Shown here piece by piece: positions 44,687 through 52,922 of a stretch of 64,000 nucleotides of DNA. Every line of letters begins with the position of its first letter. Within the stretch, counting starts at the first letter, position 1. The translations under genes and the position numbers were made by a program. The notes under the pieces were generated by a model. That model saw only the letters and a list, made by a program, of their open reading frames with translations, was not told where the DNA came from and did not search any database. The DNA is from a virus: positions 1 through 64,000 of IMG/VR virus record IMGVR_UViG_3300022752_000038, one strand, 5' to 3'.

Positions 44687-45729
44687 AAAACAGATATTTA
44701 GAATTATTTAAACAAGTTACGGAAGAACATGCTGAAAGTCAGGGACGTAGTAAAGATAGTCATATATTAGTTATTGACGGTCTTAATACTTTTATTAGAG
44801 TATTCTCTGCGGTACCTGCATTAAATGATGATGGAGATCATATCGGAGGAGTGACAGGCTTTTTACGGTCTGTTGCCTCCGTTATCCGTCAACTAAAGCC
44901 TACCCGTTGTGTTATTGTATTTGATGGTAAGGGTGGCTCTAAACGTCGCAAAGACATATATTCTAATTACAAAGCTAACAGAGCAGTAAAAACTCAATTT
45001 AATAGATATCAGGAGTTTGCTACATTAGAAGATGAATCTGCTAGTATGAAACGTCAATTTGGTCGTGTTGTAGAATATCTTAATTGTCTACCAATTACAA
45101 CTATCGCAATCGATAATGTTGAAGCTGATGATGTGATTGCATATATTGCTAACGAAATGTATACAGATCCTGAACATAAAGTTACGATTGTATCTACCGA
45201 TCGCGACTTTTTGCAACTAGTAAATCATCGAATCAATGTATGGAGTCCTATTAAAAAGATTCTATATACGCCCGAAGTGTTACAAGAAGAAATAGGATTA
45301 CCTGTTGAAAATTATTTGTTATATCGGGCTATAACCGGCGATAAATCAGATAATATTCCTGGCCTCAAAGGCATAGGATTGAAAACTTTAATTAAACATT
45401 TTCCTATATTACAGGAATCTAGGCAGTTAGAAATTGACGAACTTGTTACATATTCAAACAACCTAACTAAAAAGCATAATGTTCATGAATCGATAATTGT
45501 TAATGAACAACAATTACGATTAAACATGGATTTAATGCAATTAAAAGAAATTGACATTTCCGGTAATGCAAAATTATTAACGGTTAATCTAGTCCGTGAC
45601 GGCGTCAATAAAACAAACGTATATGAATTTAAGAAAATGTTCATGGCAGATAAAATGTATACAACTATAAAAGATGTTGATACATGGTTAGTAACATTTA
45701 ATTCACTAAATGCTTACGCTGCTATTTGA
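44683..45729 (+). CDS. 5'-3' exonuclease / flap endonuclease (T4 RNase H-like)
   Basis: A 348-residue PIN/5' nuclease that would remove RNA primers and flaps. The metal-binding motifs are ILVIDGLNTF (D31 region), CVIVFDGKGGSKRRKDIYSN, EADDVIAYIA and STDRDFLQLV, followed by the helix-hairpin-helix DNA-binding GDKSDNIPGLKGIGLKT. It overlaps uvsX by four bases. T4 rnh is 305 residues. Family assignment is firm. Confidence 0.9.
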   Translation: MKNRYLELFKQVTEEHAESQGRSKDSHILVIDGLNTFIRVFSAVPALNDDGDHIGGVTGFLRSVASVIRQLKPTRCVIVFDGKGGSKRRKDIYSNYKANRAVKTQFNRYQEFATLEDESASMKRQFGRVVEYLNCLPITTIAIDNVEADDVIAYIANEMYTDPEHKVTIVSTDRDFLQLVNHRINVWSPIKKILYTPEVLQEEIGLPVENYLLYRAITGDKSDNIPGLKGIGLKTLIKHFPILQESRQLEIDELVTYSNNLTKKHNVHESIIVNEQQLRLNMDLMQLKEIDISGNAKLLTVNLVRDGVNKTNVYEFKKMFMADKMYTTIKDVDTWLVTFNSLNAYAAI

Positions 45730-45757
45730 TTTTTACAAATTTATTCTTATAATTAAG
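45725..45757 (+). promoter_or_regulatory. Bacteroidota-like promoter for helicase
   Basis: TTTG at 45725-45728, 19 bases, TATAAT at 45748-45753 in CTTATAATTAAG. The helicase ATG lies five bases after TATAAT, implying a leaderless mRNA. Confidence 0.58.
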
Positions 45758-45758
45758 T

Positions 45759-47114
45759 ATGACAGATCGCTTAAGTAGTTATGGATATAGTTTCCAAATA
45801 AAAGTTATTACATCGTTATTAACTGACAAAGGATTTTTGCAGCAAATATCAGATATATTAATTCCTGAGTATTTTGAAAGTGATGCTAATGAATGGATAG
45901 TACAAACCATTTTAGATTATCACAAGGAGTATAAAACAACGGCTACATTAGAAGTAATGAAAGTTAAACTTCAAAACGTAGACAACGATGTATTAACTAC
46001 ACAAATCAAAGAACATCTTAAAGACGCATGGAAATATTCAGAGTCAGATGATTTAACATTCATTAAACAACAAGCTTTAGATTTTTGTAAAAATCAAGAA
46101 ATTAAAAAAGCTATTCTATCATCTGTTGAATTACTTAAAATTGGACGATACGATGACATTAAAGTTGCAATTGATAAAGCTTTAAAGTCCGGCGGAGATA
46201 AAGAGATTGGCCATGACTATATGTCTAGTATCGATGAACGATATACTGAGTCTGTACGTTTTACAAAGGAAACGCCGTGGGAAATAATTAATGAATTGAC
46301 CTCCGGTGGTTTAGGTAAAGGCGAGTTAGGAGTATTTGTAGCTCCTGCTGGAATTGGTAAATCTTGGGGTCTTATTAATATTGGAGCTCATGCGGTTAGA
46401 AAAGGTATGAGCGTAATTCATTATACTTTAGAATTAAATGAGGCATATGTTGGTTTGCGATATGACTCTGTTGTAACGGGTATAGCTAATCAAAATCTTA
46501 AACATTACCAAGATCAAGTTAAATCTGAATTGTCACGATTACCTGGAAAGCTTGTCATAAAATATTATCCAACAAAGACATGTTCAGTAATGGGATTGCG
46601 TGCACATATTGAAAAATGTATCATGCAAGGTATGAAACCTGATGTTATTATAGTAGACTATGCCGACTTGTTAAGAGGACATGGAACAGAAAAACGGCAT
46701 GAATTGGAAGGCATTTATGAAGACCTGCGAGGATTAGCAGGCGAATATGAAGTTCCGGTCTGGACGGCATCGCAGGCAAATCGATCGGCATTAGAAGAAG
46801 ATGTCATTGGAGCTGAAAAGATTGCCGAATCATATGGTAAGGTAATGGTAGCCGACTTTGTAATATCATTATCAAGAAAGGTACAGGATAAATTAGCGGG
46901 TACAGGTAGATGGCACGTAATTAAGAATCGATTCGGTCCTGATGGAATTACGTTACCTAGTAAAATGAATACCAGTAACGGTCAAATCAATATCTATGCA
47001 GATACGTCTATACAAGGTAAGGATGCTAAAAAGCAAATGGAAAATGGAAATGAATTAGCTAGACGTATGCTGTCGCAAAAATATTCTGAAATCAATACGT
47101 CCGGCTTTGAATAA
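45759..47114 (+). CDS. gp41: Replicative DNA helicase (gp41/DnaB-like)
   Basis: Hexameric 5'-3' helicase of the replication fork, 451 residues (T4 gp41 475). The N-terminal helical domain is followed by a RecA-like motor: Walker A APAGIGKS (195-202), SVIHYTLELNEAYVGLRYD (H1a-like), Walker B DVIIVDYADLL, and TASQANRSALEE, the motif with the sensor Gln. A promoter-like element directly abuts the ATG and there is no ribosome site. Confidence 0.92.
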   Translation: MTDRLSSYGYSFQIKVITSLLTDKGFLQQISDILIPEYFESDANEWIVQTILDYHKEYKTTATLEVMKVKLQNVDNDVLTTQIKEHLKDAWKYSESDDLTFIKQQALDFCKNQEIKKAILSSVELLKIGRYDDIKVAIDKALKSGGDKEIGHDYMSSIDERYTESVRFTKETPWEIINELTSGGLGKGELGVFVAPAGIGKSWGLINIGAHAVRKGMSVIHYTLELNEAYVGLRYDSVVTGIANQNLKHYQDQVKSELSRLPGKLVIKYYPTKTCSVMGLRAHIEKCIMQGMKPDVIIVDYADLLRGHGTEKRHELEGIYEDLRGLAGEYEVPVWTASQANRSALEEDVIGAEKIAESYGKVMVADFVISLSRKVQDKLAGTGRWHVIKNRFGPDGITLPSKMNTSNGQINIYADTSIQGKDAKKQMENGNELARRMLSQKYSEINTSGFE

Positions 47115-47163
47115 AAAATAATTATTTTTGTTCTAAAAGCTACATTGACTAGCCAACAGCAGT

Positions 47164-47171
47164 ATATTTAT
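47164..47171 (+). promoter_or_regulatory. Late-promoter-like ATATTTAT
   Basis: ATATTTATGCATAAAA in the 102-base gap before the reductase, 45 bases from its ATG. A weaker fit downstream of the octamer; may be fortuitous. Confidence 0.3.
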
Positions 47172-47216
47172 GCATAAAAATACTAAAAATAAATTACATT
47201 ATTAAAAGGATTACTA

Positions 47217-49079
47217 ATGAACGTATCAAACGAGATTCTAAGTTCGATTACTATCTATATGAAGTACGCGAAATACTTACCAGAACTACAACGTAGGGAA
47301 ACATGGGAAGAACTAGTTACAAGAAATAAGGAAATGCATAAGCGTAAGTATCCTAAATTAGCACAGGAAATTGAATCTGTTTATGAAATGGTATACGATA
47401 AAAAAGTATTGCCATCGATGCGTAGTTTGCAATTCGGTGGTAAGCCGATTGAAATTTCTCCTAATCGTATTTACAATTGTGCCTATTTGCCGATCGATGA
47501 TTGGCGCGCATTTGGCGAAGTAATGTTTTTATTGTTGGGTGGTACTGGAGTTGGTTATAGTGTACAACGACATCATGTAGATCAATTACCAGAAATTCAT
47601 AAACCAAAAGCAGATCGTGAACGTAGATATTTGATTGCAGATAGTATTGAAGGATGGGCAGATGCAGTTAAACTTCTAATTAAAAACTATTTTATCGGAG
47701 GATCAAAGATCAAATTTGATTTTTCAGATATTCGGCCAAAAGGCGCTCGTCTAGTAACGTCGGGTGGAAAGGCACCTGGACCGCAACCGCTAAAAGAATG
47801 TTTGATTAAAGTTCAAGGTATATTAGATGGCAAACAAGATGGCGATAAACTTTCGCCTATCGAAGTCCATGATATTGTATGTCATATTGCTGATGCGGTA
47901 TTGGCCGGCGGTATTCGTCGTGCTGCACTAATCTCATTGTTTTCGGCAGACGATGATGAAATGATTGCCTGTAAATCAGGAGCTTGGTGGGAATTGAATC
48001 CGCAGCGTGGCCGTGCAAATAACTCGGCAGTATTGATGCGCCATAAACTTACTAAAGAATATTTTACAGATTTATGGAAACGAGTAGAAGCATCAGGAGC
48101 TGGCGAACCTGGTATTTATCTTAGCAATGATAAAGATTGGGGTACTAATCCATGTTGTGAAATTGCACTTCGTCCGTTTCAATTCTGCAACTTGTGTGAA
48201 GTTAATGTTAGTGATATTGTATCTCAAGAAGACTATAATGCACGAGTTAAGGCAGCTGCATTTATTGGAACGTTGCAAGCCGGATATACCGACTTTCATT
48301 ATCTTCGTCCAATCTGGAAACGTACAACAGAAAAAGATGCATTGATCGGCGTATCTATGACAGGCATCGGATCGGGCGTTGTATTAGGATATGACATGAA
48401 ACAGGCAGCTCGTATTGTTAAAGAAGAAAATTTACGTGTTGCAGAACTTATCAGTATTAACAAATCAGCACGTACAACAACCGTAAAGCCAGCTGGTACT
48501 ACTTCGTTAACTTTAGGAACTAGTTCTGGTATTCATGCATGGCATAATGACTATTATATCAGACGTATTAGAGTAGGTAAAAATGAAGCCATTTACAGTT
48601 ATTTGGCAATTTATCATCCTGAATTAATTGAGGATGAATATTTCCGTCCACATGATACTGCAGTAATTAGTATACCACAAAAAGCACCGGATGGAGCAAT
48701 TTTACGAAGTGAATCCCCAATTCAATTATTAGAACGTATTAAGCGAGTTCATATGGAATGGGTTAAGCCAGGACATCGTACGGGTAGTAATACTCATAAT
48801 GTATCAGCAACCGTTTCATTACGTGACCACGAATGGGATGCTGTAGGTCAATGGATGTGGGAAAATCGCGATCATTATAATGGATTGTCAGTATTGCCCT
48901 TTGATGGTGGTAGTTATATTCAAGCGCCATTTGAAGATTGTACAGAGGAACGTTTCAATGAAATGATGCAGTCGCTCAAAAATATTGATTTATCTCGTAT
49001 TGTAGAATTGGATGATGCTACTAATTTGCGCGGGGAGGCAGCGTGTGCCGGCGGAGCATGTGAAATTGTGACCGCGTAA
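47217..49079 (+). CDS. nrdJ: Class II (B12-dependent) ribonucleotide reductase
   Basis: Adenosylcobalamin-dependent ribonucleotide reductase, monomeric RTPR type, 620 residues. It supplies deoxynucleotides and would rely on host cobalamin. The ten-stranded barrel carries IYNCAYLP (first redox Cys near 88) and NPCCEI (N311, C313, E315), the N-P-C-x-E active-site loop. GGTGVGYSVQRHHV and PAGTTSLTLGTSSGIH are further family signatures. The C-terminal CAGGACE supplies the shuttle cysteine pair. AAAGGAT precedes the ATG. Confidence 0.93.
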   Translation: MNVSNEILSSITIYMKYAKYLPELQRRETWEELVTRNKEMHKRKYPKLAQEIESVYEMVYDKKVLPSMRSLQFGGKPIEISPNRIYNCAYLPIDDWRAFGEVMFLLLGGTGVGYSVQRHHVDQLPEIHKPKADRERRYLIADSIEGWADAVKLLIKNYFIGGSKIKFDFSDIRPKGARLVTSGGKAPGPQPLKECLIKVQGILDGKQDGDKLSPIEVHDIVCHIADAVLAGGIRRAALISLFSADDDEMIACKSGAWWELNPQRGRANNSAVLMRHKLTKEYFTDLWKRVEASGAGEPGIYLSNDKDWGTNPCCEIALRPFQFCNLCEVNVSDIVSQEDYNARVKAAAFIGTLQAGYTDFHYLRPIWKRTTEKDALIGVSMTGIGSGVVLGYDMKQAARIVKEENLRVAELISINKSARTTTVKPAGTTSLTLGTSSGIHAWHNDYYIRRIRVGKNEAIYSYLAIYHPELIEDEYFRPHDTAVISIPQKAPDGAILRSESPIQLLERIKRVHMEWVKPGHRTGSNTHNVSATVSLRDHEWDAVGQWMWENRDHYNGLSVLPFDGGSYIQAPFEDCTEERFNEMMQSLKNIDLSRIVELDDATNLRGEAACAGGACEIVTA

Positions 49080-49087
49080 ATATTTAT
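49080..49087 (+). promoter_or_regulatory. Late-promoter-like ATATTTAT
   Basis: ATATTTATTTAAAAAATAGG immediately after the reductase stop, 18 bases before the ATG at 49106. Confidence 0.45.
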
Positions 49088-49105
49088 TTAAAAAATAGGA
49101 ACAAC

Positions 49106-49996
49106 ATGCACATAAAACTCAAATCATTAATTGAAGGCATAGTACGTGAAGATGCAACTGATGATGCATTAACGGATTTAACTAAAAAATTCGATGCTGG
49201 TAGTATTGAAGATTACGTAGCTGCATTACAAAAATATTCAGCTGATCCAAAAGTTGCTGCCGTAATTAAAGCAGGACAAACAGACGGCGACCCGGCTGAT
49301 GAAAAACTTAACGTTGGTGGTGGATCTATTGCAGTAAAAGAACTTAAGCCAACACAAAATGAAATCGGGGCACAGGAAAGCTTAAAAAATATTTTAACGG
49401 ATGAATATGGCTCGTTAGATGGATTTCTAAAAGGAAATGCTAGTTTTCCAGACCCTATAATCACATATAACGGACAGTTTGTTATCGATGGCCATCATCG
49501 TTGGTCACAAGTATATGCAGCTAATCCAGATGCTAAAGTGCCAGTACTTGACATTAAAGGTAATTTAGAACCGGAACAAATACTTAAAGCTGTGCATGCA
49601 GCAATTGTAACTATAGCAGGGAAGAGTGATACAAAGGATGCTAATTTAAAGGCTGGTAATTTATTAGCGTTTAGTGAGCAAAATGTACGTGATATGGTTT
49701 CAAAGTTTCTAACTGATAACGCACGAGAGGTATGGGCTGCAAACGGTTATGATTCAGATGAACAGATTGCAGATCATATTGTAGCAAACGTAAATACAAT
49801 GTTAGCAAATTCTAAACCAGAAAATTGGGCGCCTGCTAGATCTTCAATGCCTCAACCGAATGATTCAGGTGCACCGAATTTTGCCGATGCTTTAAAGTCT
49901 GGTGCTGCAAATTTCTTAGCTCCGTCAGCTGGTGATGTTAAGACTGAATCGATTAGCAAAGACCGTTGGGCAAAACTTGCAAATATTAAAAAATAA
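49106..49996 (+). CDS. ParB/sulfiredoxin-like protein with scaffold-type C-terminal tag
   Basis: A 296-residue protein. The middle contains DPIITYNGQFVIDGHHRWSQ followed by AKVPVLDIKG, the ParB/Srx nucleotide-binding motif (GHHR box); some relatives are nucleases or CTPases. The N-terminus MHIKLKSLIEGIVRED resembles the leader at 1062. The C-terminus SKDRWAKLANIKK closely matches the scaffold C-terminus RWKKLANLK. A late-type motif and AGGAAC precede it, although neighbours are metabolic. I infer that it may be packaged in the prohead and perhaps injected; enzymatic role not known. Confidence 0.7.
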   Translation: MHIKLKSLIEGIVREDATDDALTDLTKKFDAGSIEDYVAALQKYSADPKVAAVIKAGQTDGDPADEKLNVGGGSIAVKELKPTQNEIGAQESLKNILTDEYGSLDGFLKGNASFPDPIITYNGQFVIDGHHRWSQVYAANPDAKVPVLDIKGNLEPEQILKAVHAAIVTIAGKSDTKDANLKAGNLLAFSEQNVRDMVSKFLTDNAREVWAANGYDSDEQIADHIVANVNTMLANSKPENWAPARSSMPQPNDSGAPNFADALKSGAANFLAPSAGDVKTESISKDRWAKLANIKK

Positions 49997-50169
49997 TGCG
50001 TAGTGATGATTGGATTTCTAAACTAGCTTTAGAAGAACAATATAAAGATTATTATATAGATGAGAATGGGCGGCGAGTATTTACCGCCCACTTTCATCTT
50101 AAACGTGGATATTGTTGCGGTAATGGATGTCGACATTGTCCATATGAACACGAAAATGTAAAGCGTTAA
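49996..50169 (+). CDS. Small Cys-rich protein, DUF5522-like
   Basis: A 57-residue ORF joined to the upstream gene by TAATG. Its second half is HLKRGYCCGNGCRHCPYEHE with four clustered cysteines, matching the CCxxGCRxCPY signature I associate with DUF5522 proteins, small bacterial proteins of unknown function. The cluster could bind zinc or an iron-sulfur centre. It lies just before the deazaguanine genes, but a link is not shown. Confidence 0.7.
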   Translation: MRSDDWISKLALEEQYKDYYIDENGRRVFTAHFHLKRGYCCGNGCRHCPYEHENVKR

Positions 50170-50170
50170 A

Positions 50171-50815
50171 ATGCCAGCATTAAATGCTAATCTGCCATAC
50201 ATAGAATGTTTTGTTAGAGAAAAGTATATTAAACCTGACGGTACTGGAATTATGCCAGGTTATATTTTCGGCGTTAAAGCGATGATTAATCGTCCGATGC
50301 ATTTTCATTTCCTTTCTAATATTGGAGCTATCTTTTGGCAGTTACCTATAAGTGCATTTTGTCATAAAGAAGATTACGATACATTGTCAGATATCGAACA
50401 AACTCGTTTACAATTGTTACAGACATGGGATTGTCAGTCTAATAGTATTGCTGTAACTACATTTTCTTTTTTACAAAATAAACGAGTTGATGTACATTGT
50501 CGTGATAACCGTTGGCGTACCGGTAGATATATTTGTACTATAGATGATTATGATGGCGATCCTAACGAACTCAATGTCGGTTATGCCAATGACCAGGATA
50601 GCAAATGTTATCAGTTTATACAATTAGATGACGGTAATTATTGCGTACAACCAAACAATTTGTTACGTTGGCACAACGCTGATTACATTGTTCCATATGA
50701 TATTAACAATGTTCCTAAACTTAAACTCAATAAAGATCGTATGTACAGTGAAGATATTGATCGTACATATGGAAACTCAGCATATTATTTTTATCAACAA
50801 AAAGATCAAAAATAA
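50171..50815 (+). CDS. Unknown protein
   Basis: A 214-residue protein rich in aromatic residues, Asn and Asp, mostly beta. It includes FLSNIGAIFWQLPISAFCHK and an acidic YTIDDYDGDPNELNVGY-like region. No family recognised. It begins just after the DUF5522-like stop, without a ribosome site, and ends one base before a promoter-like element. Confidence 0.6.
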   Translation: MPALNANLPYIECFVREKYIKPDGTGIMPGYIFGVKAMINRPMHFHFLSNIGAIFWQLPISAFCHKEDYDTLSDIEQTRLQLLQTWDCQSNSIAVTTFSFLQNKRVDVHCRDNRWRTGRYICTIDDYDGDPNELNVGYANDQDSKCYQFIQLDDGNYCVQPNNLLRWHNADYIVPYDINNVPKLKLNKDRMYSEDIDRTYGNSAYYFYQQKDQK

Positions 50816-50849
50816 TTTGGATTCGTTGAAAGAAGTACTTATATTAAAG
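50816..50849 (+). promoter_or_regulatory. Bacteroidota-like promoter for small-gene/que block
   Basis: TTTG at 50816-50819, 20 bases, TATATT at 50840-50845 then AAAG. Its TTTGGATTCG is identical to the 37853 promoter. The ATG at 50865 follows with a leader of roughly 14 bases and no ribosome site. Confidence 0.58.
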
Positions 50850-50864
50850 TAATAATAAAAATAT

Positions 50865-50993
50865 ATGAGTAAGACCAAAGAGTTATTTATGCAGATCCGA
50901 GAACAAGAATTCTACGGATGGGACGCTATCGATGAAAGCTATTTTTACGAACAGTACAAAAAAAGTTTAGAAAATTTGAGCGTTTGCAAATAA
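50865..50993 (+). CDS. Small acidic protein, 42 aa
   Basis: A 42-residue ORF (MSKTKELFMQIREQEFYGWD at its start) directly downstream of a promoter-like element. Charged and aromatic, probably helical. Small phage proteins of this kind first in an early transcript often bind host factors, but nothing specific can be said. Confidence 0.45.
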   Translation: MSKTKELFMQIREQEFYGWDAIDESYFYEQYKKSLENLSVCK

Positions 50994-50999
50994 GTTTAT

Positions 51000-51007
51000 A
51001 TATTTAT
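51000..51007 (+). promoter_or_regulatory. Late-promoter-like ATATTTAT
   Basis: ATATTTATCTATACAAAA in the gap before the ATG at 51028, 20 bases away; weaker than the structural-gene copies in its downstream part. Confidence 0.35.
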
Positions 51008-51027
51008 CTATACAAAAATTAATAATT

Positions 51028-51324
51028 ATGTTTAAATTTAAAGACGTTGAAGTAACATTTGACTTTAAGACATTGCCGCAGTGTGATCAGGAATACCTCC
51101 GTACTATGGCATATGAAACGGTACAAAACAGATCTGTTAAGCATACCGGCTGGACATTTAATGATATGTATTCTGATGCCAGCAATTATACAATGTTTAA
51201 CGACAAAGATTCTATGTGTACTTACATGGACGAATTTAGTGACAATTATGATCATACAGCATCACATTTGTTGCACGGTAAGAAATACTATTTTGCTTGG
51301 ACATATTCAACAAAGAACAGATAA
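51028..51324 (+). CDS. Unknown protein upstream of queD
   Basis: A 98-residue protein rich in Asp, Tyr, His and Met. No motif recognised. Its stop overlaps the queD start (TAATG), so the two are probably co-translated. No ribosome site precedes it. Confidence 0.6.
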   Translation: MFKFKDVEVTFDFKTLPQCDQEYLRTMAYETVQNRSVKHTGWTFNDMYSDASNYTMFNDKDSMCTYMDEFSDNYDHTASHLLHGKKYYFAWTYSTKNR

Positions 51325-51800
51325 TGGCTAGATATATTTCGACAAAACTATTCGATAACTATTCGGTAGCAATACGCCAATGGAAAGCTCAGCATTCGCA
51401 TTGCCAGTTGTTACATGGATATGCTTTGAAATTTAAAGTATGGTTTGCTAGTAATGAACCGGACATTGACAATCAATTAGATGATATGAATTGGATTGTA
51501 GACTATGGCGGCTTTAAGACACCGCCTCAAGGTAACGGATTAAAAGATTGGATGGACCATATGTGGGACCATACAACTTTAATTCAAAAGGATGATCCAT
51601 ATGCAGACATCTTTGAACAATTGGGTCAGATGGGTCTGGCTAAGGTACACTTCCTAGAAAAGATGGGTGCTGAAAGTTGTGCTCGTTTAGTATACGAACA
51701 TTTTAATAAAGTGTTATCTAATACCGATGCGGGTCGTTGCAAATGTATTAAAGTAGAGTGTTTTGAAAATGATAAAAATAGTAGTATATACGAAGAATAA
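51324..51800 (+). CDS. queD: QueD-like 6-carboxytetrahydropterin synthase
   Basis: Second step of 7-deazaguanine synthesis, converting the FolE product to 6-carboxytetrahydropterin; 158 residues. CQLLHGY matches the catalytic Cys plus zinc-His region (usually CxxLHGH), and DMNWIVDYGGFK and MWDHTTLI match the conserved DxxxMVxDF and LDHxxL motifs of the PTPS/QueD family. The ATG at 51324, overlapping the previous stop, is preferred over one 27 bases upstream. The last His of HGH is Tyr here, so zinc ligation may differ. Partner genes queE and folE lie downstream. Confidence 0.85.
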   Translation: MARYISTKLFDNYSVAIRQWKAQHSHCQLLHGYALKFKVWFASNEPDIDNQLDDMNWIVDYGGFKTPPQGNGLKDWMDHMWDHTTLIQKDDPYADIFEQLGQMGLAKVHFLEKMGAESCARLVYEHFNKVLSNTDAGRCKCIKVECFENDKNSSIYEE

Positions 51801-51802
51801 TT

Positions 51803-52129
51803 ATGGAAACAGTTGATAAAGTTGTTAGTAGTTTTGTATCAAATGGCATGTATTATACAGTAACTTGCCGGCCTATAGTACCCGAAGATTTTATATCATT
51901 ACGTACTTACTTAGGATATAAACCTTCTCGTGAAATAGCAGAACAAGTTGCACAAGTAGCACGACGATCTAAACAGCCGTTTATTACTGAACATGTAACT
52001 ACTCCAAATTACACAGGCCTTATATTAAAATATTCGCATTCATTTTTACAAGAGTTTTTTACTAGTAAACAACAGCAAGTAACGCAAGTTAATTCTAATA
52101 CTATTGAAGATGACGATTTACCTTTTTAA
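51803..52129 (+). CDS. Unknown protein with SSB-like C-terminal tail
   Basis: A 108-residue protein located between queD and queE. Its body is alpha/beta with no recognised fold, but it ends in NTIEDDDLPF, a match to the acidic DDDIPF tip of bacterial SSB proteins that binds many replication and repair partners. GAAGAA lies upstream. It could bind single-stranded DNA or compete for SSB partners; this is inference from the tail. Confidence 0.6.
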   Translation: METVDKVVSSFVSNGMYYTVTCRPIVPEDFISLRTYLGYKPSREIAEQVAQVARRSKQPFITEHVTTPNYTGLILKYSHSFLQEFFTSKQQQVTQVNSNTIEDDDLPF

Positions 52130-52134
52130 CACCT

Positions 52135-52905
52135 ATGGAAAAAATAACAGATTATAATAAAGTATTGCCCATCAATGAATTGTATAGATGTGTGCAAAGT
52201 GAAGGTAGTAGAGCAGGACGTCCTACTATAGCAATCCGTGTAACCGGATGTACCCACCGTTGTTGGTTCGGAGAAGGTGGTTGGTGTGATAGCTGGTATA
52301 GTTCAATACATCCAGAAAAAGGTAAGTTTACTTTTAATGATATTGTGAAAATCTATGATGAAAATCCGCATATCAAAGAAATGATGATCACTGGAGGATC
52401 ACCTACGATGCAACCAGCATTATTAAATAAATTAACTGAATTTGCTTTTAATCGTGGTATTATTACTACTATTGAAACAGAAGGTAGTCATTTTGTACAA
52501 ACAGATTTTCCTATTGATTTAATATCATTGTCACCTAAATTTAGTAACAGTGTTCCTAAATTAGGAATTCAAACTCCTAAAGGTAGTGTAGTAGATCAGC
52601 GGTTTATTGATCAACATAATAAATTTCGTCTCAATGAAGAAGCTATACGTAAAATGATTGCATATCATTCTGATTATCATTATAAGCCGGTATGGGATGG
52701 CTCTATAGAAAATTTACGTGAGATTGAAGAATTTCGAGTAAAATTTGGAATTCCGAAACATAAAACATATATTATGCCTGCAGGCGATACTAGGGAAGCA
52801 TTGATTAAAATGTATCCGTTAGTATTTGATCTATGTGCAGAATATGGATATAATATGACCGGACGTGATCATATTATTGCATTTGATACTCAACGAAATG
52901 TTTAA
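52135..52905 (+). CDS. queE: QueE-like 7-carboxy-7-deazaguanine synthase
   Basis: Radical-SAM enzyme forming the 7-deazaguanine ring, 256 residues. The iron-sulfur ligands are C39, C43 and C51 in GCTHRCWFGEGGWC, with a longer last spacer than the classical CxxxCxxC, as is usual in QueE. The SAM-binding ITGGSPT (85-91) and ETEGS match the family. The N-terminal SEGSRAGRPTIAIRVTG is the substrate-binding signature. Situated between the SSB-tailed gene and groES. No queC is visible in the window. Confidence 0.92.
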   Translation: MEKITDYNKVLPINELYRCVQSEGSRAGRPTIAIRVTGCTHRCWFGEGGWCDSWYSSIHPEKGKFTFNDIVKIYDENPHIKEMMITGGSPTMQPALLNKLTEFAFNRGIITTIETEGSHFVQTDFPIDLISLSPKFSNSVPKLGIQTPKGSVVDQRFIDQHNKFRLNEEAIRKMIAYHSDYHYKPVWDGSIENLREIEEFRVKFGIPKHKTYIMPAGDTREALIKMYPLVFDLCAEYGYNMTGRDHIIAFDTQRNV

Positions 52906-52922
52906 TTTAAAAAGGATAAGTT

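Noticed and set aside
48127-48345. 72-aa + strand ORF inside the ribonucleotide reductase
   Set aside because: Lies over the active-site region of nrdJ in another frame, without start signals.
51297-51323. Upstream ATG for queD
   Set aside because: Adds nine residues that overlap the previous gene; the ATG at 51324 gives a TAATG junction and a normal N-terminus.
51059-51331. 90-aa + strand ORF overlapping the 51028 gene
   Set aside because: The 51028 frame begins at a better placed ATG and ends in the TAATG junction with queD; the alternative fits no junction.
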